DNA of 7,496 nucleotides, from positions 1-7,496 of the forward strand of contig JAUYJZ010000058.1 of assembly GCA_030698465.1 (NCBI GenBank), in the 5' to 3' direction. The stretch is from a bacterium. Lineage in GTDB: Bacteria; Patescibacteriota; Minisyncoccia; Minisyncoccales; UBA10102. A model generated the notes under the pieces. The model was not told the DNA's origin, did not search any database, and saw only the letters and a program-made list of their open reading frames with translations. Made by a program: the position numbers and the translations under genes. Shown here in pieces: positions 6,019 through 7,496 of the stretch (within the stretch, counting starts at the first letter, position 1; each line of letters starts with the position of its first letter).

Positions 6019-6048
6019 CAGGGTAGTGAGCTTTGCTCTACTACCCTG
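6019..6048. repeat. hairpin C, bulged stem-loop
   Basis: CAGGGTAGT (6019-6027) pairs perfectly with ACTACCCTG (6040-6048). T6039 is a one-base bulge, and the cap GAGC/GCTC closes a TTT loop (6032-6034). Length (30 nt), arm length, bulge side, cap length and loop are identical to the hairpin at 1674-1703 although the arm sequence differs. It is preceded by CTGCCTGCAGG, related to the palindrome at the left edge of the window. Confidence 0.65.
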
Positions 6049-6096
6049 TGGAGAAAGAGGGGAAAACTGCCCTATTTAGGCCTATCAAAATGGAGT

Positions 6097-6117
6097 ATAC
6101 CAGTGGTTGACTGGTAT
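6097..6117. promoter_or_regulatory. inverted repeat over the mraZ -35 region, possible operator
   Basis: ATACCAG (6097-6103) and CTGGTAT (6111-6117) form a perfect 7-bp inverted repeat with a 7-nt centre. The right arm overlaps the -35 box TTGACT (6107-6112). A dimeric regulator bound here would block RNA polymerase; alternatively it is a small cruciform with no role. Confidence 0.4.
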
Positions 6118-6135
6118 CTTCGAGTGGGATATAGT
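6107..6135 (+). promoter_or_regulatory. sigma70-type promoter of mraZ-rsmH
   Basis: TTGACT (6107-6112) and TATAGT (6130-6135) lie 17 bp apart, predicting a start near 6142 and a leader of about 58 nt. Direct-repeat units with a GTG-RR core begin in the spacer and overlap the -10 box, a layout fitting repression by MraZ. Confidence 0.65.
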
Positions 6136-6194
6136 GAAACCAACGTGGGGAATTGTGGATAACTCTGTGAATAACTAGCCCATTTTGTGGATAA
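6124..6194 (+). promoter_or_regulatory. array of GTG-RR direct repeats, probable MraZ operator with DnaA-box-like units
   Basis: Six units start at 6124 (GTGGGA), 6134 (GTGAAA), 6145 (GTGGGG), 6155 (GTGGAT), 6167 (GTGAAT) and 6187 (GTGGAT). The steps are 10, 11, 10, 12 and 20 bp, close to one or two helical turns. MraZ of E. coli is known to bind TGGGN repeats with 5-nt spacers in front of its own gene, so this is very likely the autoregulatory site. Three units extend to TGTGGATAA (6154-6162, 6186-6194) or TGTGAATAA (6166-6174), which are the complements of DnaA boxes TTATCCACA and TTATTCACA. The array covers the -10 box and almost the whole leader, ending 6 nt before the mraZ ATG and leaving no Shine-Dalgarno. 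Confidence 0.65.
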
Positions 6195-6200
6195 CTCCAA

Positions 6201-6632
6201 ATGCTTATTGGCGAGTATAGACACACGATAGACGAGAAACGAAGGTTAGCTATACCTTCAAAAATGAGAAAGCAGCTTGGGAACGAAGCTGTTCTTACAC
6301 GAGGCCTAGATGGCTGTTTAACGTTATATCCAACCCAGGAATGGAAAAAAGAATCAGAGAAACTTTCAAGAATTCCTTCCTCCTCACCCGAAGGCAGAGC
6401 ATACGCAAGAATTATGCTGGCTGGGGCTGACCAGGTTTCCTTTGATTCTCTGGGAAGAATCCTAGTTCCAGAGTACCTTGCTCAATACGCAACGCTCCAA
6501 AAGAATGTGGTGATTGGAGGATTGAATACGCGCCTTGAGATTTGGGATGAGCGAAAATGGGATGATTATAAGAAAAAGGCAGAAGGAAGCGTGGAAGACT
6601 TTGCCTCAAAGCTTGGTGACGTAGGAATCTAG
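6201..6632 (+). CDS. mraZ: transcriptional regulator MraZ
   Basis: A 143-residue protein of normal family length with the two AbrB-like swapped-hairpin repeats of MraZ: FRHT-like YRHTIDEKRRLAIPSKMR at residues 6-23 and VSFDSLGRILVPEYL with D82, R86 and P90. MraZ forms ring-shaped oligomers and represses the dcw (division and cell wall) cluster that it heads. The first motif reads DEKRR where most family members have D-KGR, a small deviation. The ATG at 6201 gives the canonical N-terminus MLIGEYRHTID; the expected Shine-Dalgarno is absent because the repeat array occupies that position. rsmH follows after 1 nt, so translational coupling is likely. Confidence 0.95.
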   Translation: MLIGEYRHTIDEKRRLAIPSKMRKQLGNEAVLTRGLDGCLTLYPTQEWKKESEKLSRIPSSSPEGRAYARIMLAGADQVSFDSLGRILVPEYLAQYATLQKNVVIGGLNTRLEIWDERKWDDYKKKAEGSVEDFASKLGDVGI

Positions 6633-6633
6633 T

Positions 6634-7496
6634 ATGCATACCGCCGTCCTCTGCGACAAAGTGATTGAATACTTGGACCCCAAGACAAATCAGAATTTCA
6701 TTGACTGCACCTTGGGGAGCGGGGGACATACCTTTGAAATATTAAAACGTACGGCTCCCAAGGGACGGATACTGGGAATAGATCAAGACGAACAAGCACT
6801 TTTCATTGCAAAGGCAAAGGCCAAAGAACAAAAGGTGGGAGATCGGCTCTCCCTGGCCCACGGCAACTTTGCTACCCTGCAGATGATAACACAGCAAGAA
6901 AAGTTTAGGCCGGTGCACGGGATTCTCTTTGATCTCGGCCTTTCCTCAGATCAGCTGGAAAGAAGCGGGAGGGGATTTTCCTTTCAAAAATCAGAGCCGC
7001 TGGATATGAAGTTCAATACGGAAAATCCCACCTCAGCAGAGAAAATTCTAAACTTTTGGTCAAAACGAGACTTAGAGAGAATGCTTCGAGAATACGGAGA
7101 AGAGATGTTTTCTGGGGAAATAGCAGAAACCATCGTAAGAAGCAGAGCAGAGAAGCACATTAAGCGCACCGATCAATTGGTGGATATCATCCTCCAAGCA
7201 ACTCCCAAGTGGTACCACGCAAAAAAGATTCATGCTGCAACCCGAACCTTTCAAGCCCTGAGAATTATGGTGAACCAAGAATTAGACAATCTCAAAGAAG
7301 CTCTTCCTCAATCCGTAGAAATATTGGAAAACCAGGGAACTCTGGTTGTAATTTCCTTTCACTCATTAGAGGATCGGATAGTCAAAAACTTTTTAAAAGA
7401 ACATTCCCAGCTTCAGCTCCTCACAAAAAAACCTGTCATGGCAGGAGAGAGCGAGATAAAAAACAATCCAAGGTCAAGGTCGGCAAAACTGAGAGC
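6634..7496 (+). CDS. rsmH: 16S rRNA m4C1402 methyltransferase RsmH, C-terminus cut by window edge
   Basis: An open frame from ATG 6634 runs 287 codons to the right edge. It begins with the family N-terminus MHTAVLCDKVIEYL, has the SAM-binding loop DCTLGSGGHT (residues 24-33), acidic ribose-binding ILGIDQDEQAL (about 46-56), DLGLSSDQLE, and the C-terminal FHSLEDRIVKNFL. The last visible residues NNPRSRSAKLRA are the usual end motif, so only a few residues are missing. RsmH methylates N4 of C1402 in the ribosomal P site using SAM. AGGA at 6623-6626 provides a Shine-Dalgarno 7 nt upstream, within the end of mraZ. Co-transcription with mraZ is the normal dcw arrangement. Confidence 0.96.
   Translation, partial: MHTAVLCDKVIEYLDPKTNQNFIDCTLGSGGHTFEILKRTAPKGRILGIDQDEQALFIAKAKAKEQKVGDRLSLAHGNFATLQMITQQEKFRPVHGILFDLGLSSDQLERSGRGFSFQKSEPLDMKFNTENPTSAEKILNFWSKRDLERMLREYGEEMFSGEIAETIVRSRAEKHIKRTDQLVDIILQATPKWYHAKKIHAATRTFQALRIMVNQELDNLKEALPQSVEILENQGTLVVISFHSLEDRIVKNFLKEHSQLQLLTKKPVMAGESEIKNNPRSRSAKLR

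Noticed and set aside
6154..6194. Replication origin, based on three DnaA-box-like sequences
   Set aside because: There is no dnaA/dnaN neighbour and no extended AT-rich unwinding region, and the boxes fall within the likely MraZ operator.
1499..6194. CRISPR array from the short repeats
   Set aside because: Repeats are hairpins or 6-9 nt units without regular 20-40 nt spacers, and there are no cas genes.

Overview
The window looks like chromosomal DNA of a Patescibacteria/CPR bacterium, most likely Parcubacteria-like. This is inferred from gene content, not from a marker-gene tree. The supporting traits are a small PP2C-like protein, a CDP-archaeol-synthase-family (CarS/DUF46) membrane protein in a bacterial setting, a short GGQ release-factor-like protein, a DUF4015-type membrane-anchored putative glycoside hydrolase, a Clp-type AAA+ ATPase with a multi-pass membrane N-terminus, a tRNA without encoded CCA, and the start of a dcw cluster (mraZ-rsmH). 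All genes read normally with TAA/TAG stops and TGG tryptophan; nothing seen requires a recoded UGA.

Layout. Positions 1-751 hold a partial minus-strand gene for a PP2C-like protein that runs off the left edge. A divergent intergenic region carries a near-consensus sigma70-type promoter (TTGACA-16-TATAAT) for the carS-like gene (851-1411), which ends at a clear intrinsic terminator. A second strong promoter (TTGACT-18-TATAAT) follows and starts transcription just before a broken 5' tRNA fragment. Next come a GC-rich palindromic element and an intact tRNA-Val(CAC). Downstream of a hairpin, three closely packed plus-strand genes follow (RF-like, GH-like, Clp-like; gaps of 6 and 4 nt), probably one operon. 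It ends at a 12-bp-stem terminator at 5920-5952. A gene-free stretch (5893-6200) holds three more dyads and the mraZ control region. mraZ and rsmH follow with a 1-nt gap; rsmH is cut by the right edge a little before its natural end.

How the genes may work together. The GH-like protein (one N-terminal membrane anchor) and the Clp-like ATPase (several membrane segments) are adjacent and both membrane-tied, so a shared envelope task is plausible but unproven. mraZ and rsmH form the conserved front of the division/cell-wall cluster, and the upstream repeats suggest MraZ autoregulation.

Most interesting points: (1) the Clp-like ATPase is fused to a membrane domain, has a first ATPase module with altered Walker A, Walker B and arginine-finger positions, and has lost the aromatic pore-loop residues in both modules; (2) three intergenic hairpins share one architecture (9-bp arm, 1-nt bulge, short AGC/GCT cap, 3-nt loop) while their arm sequences differ; (3) a promoter feeds a truncated tRNA followed by a palindromic element and an intact tRNA; (4) the mraZ leader carries six GTG-RR units, mostly at helical spacing, three of which are also perfect or near-perfect DnaA-box sequences.
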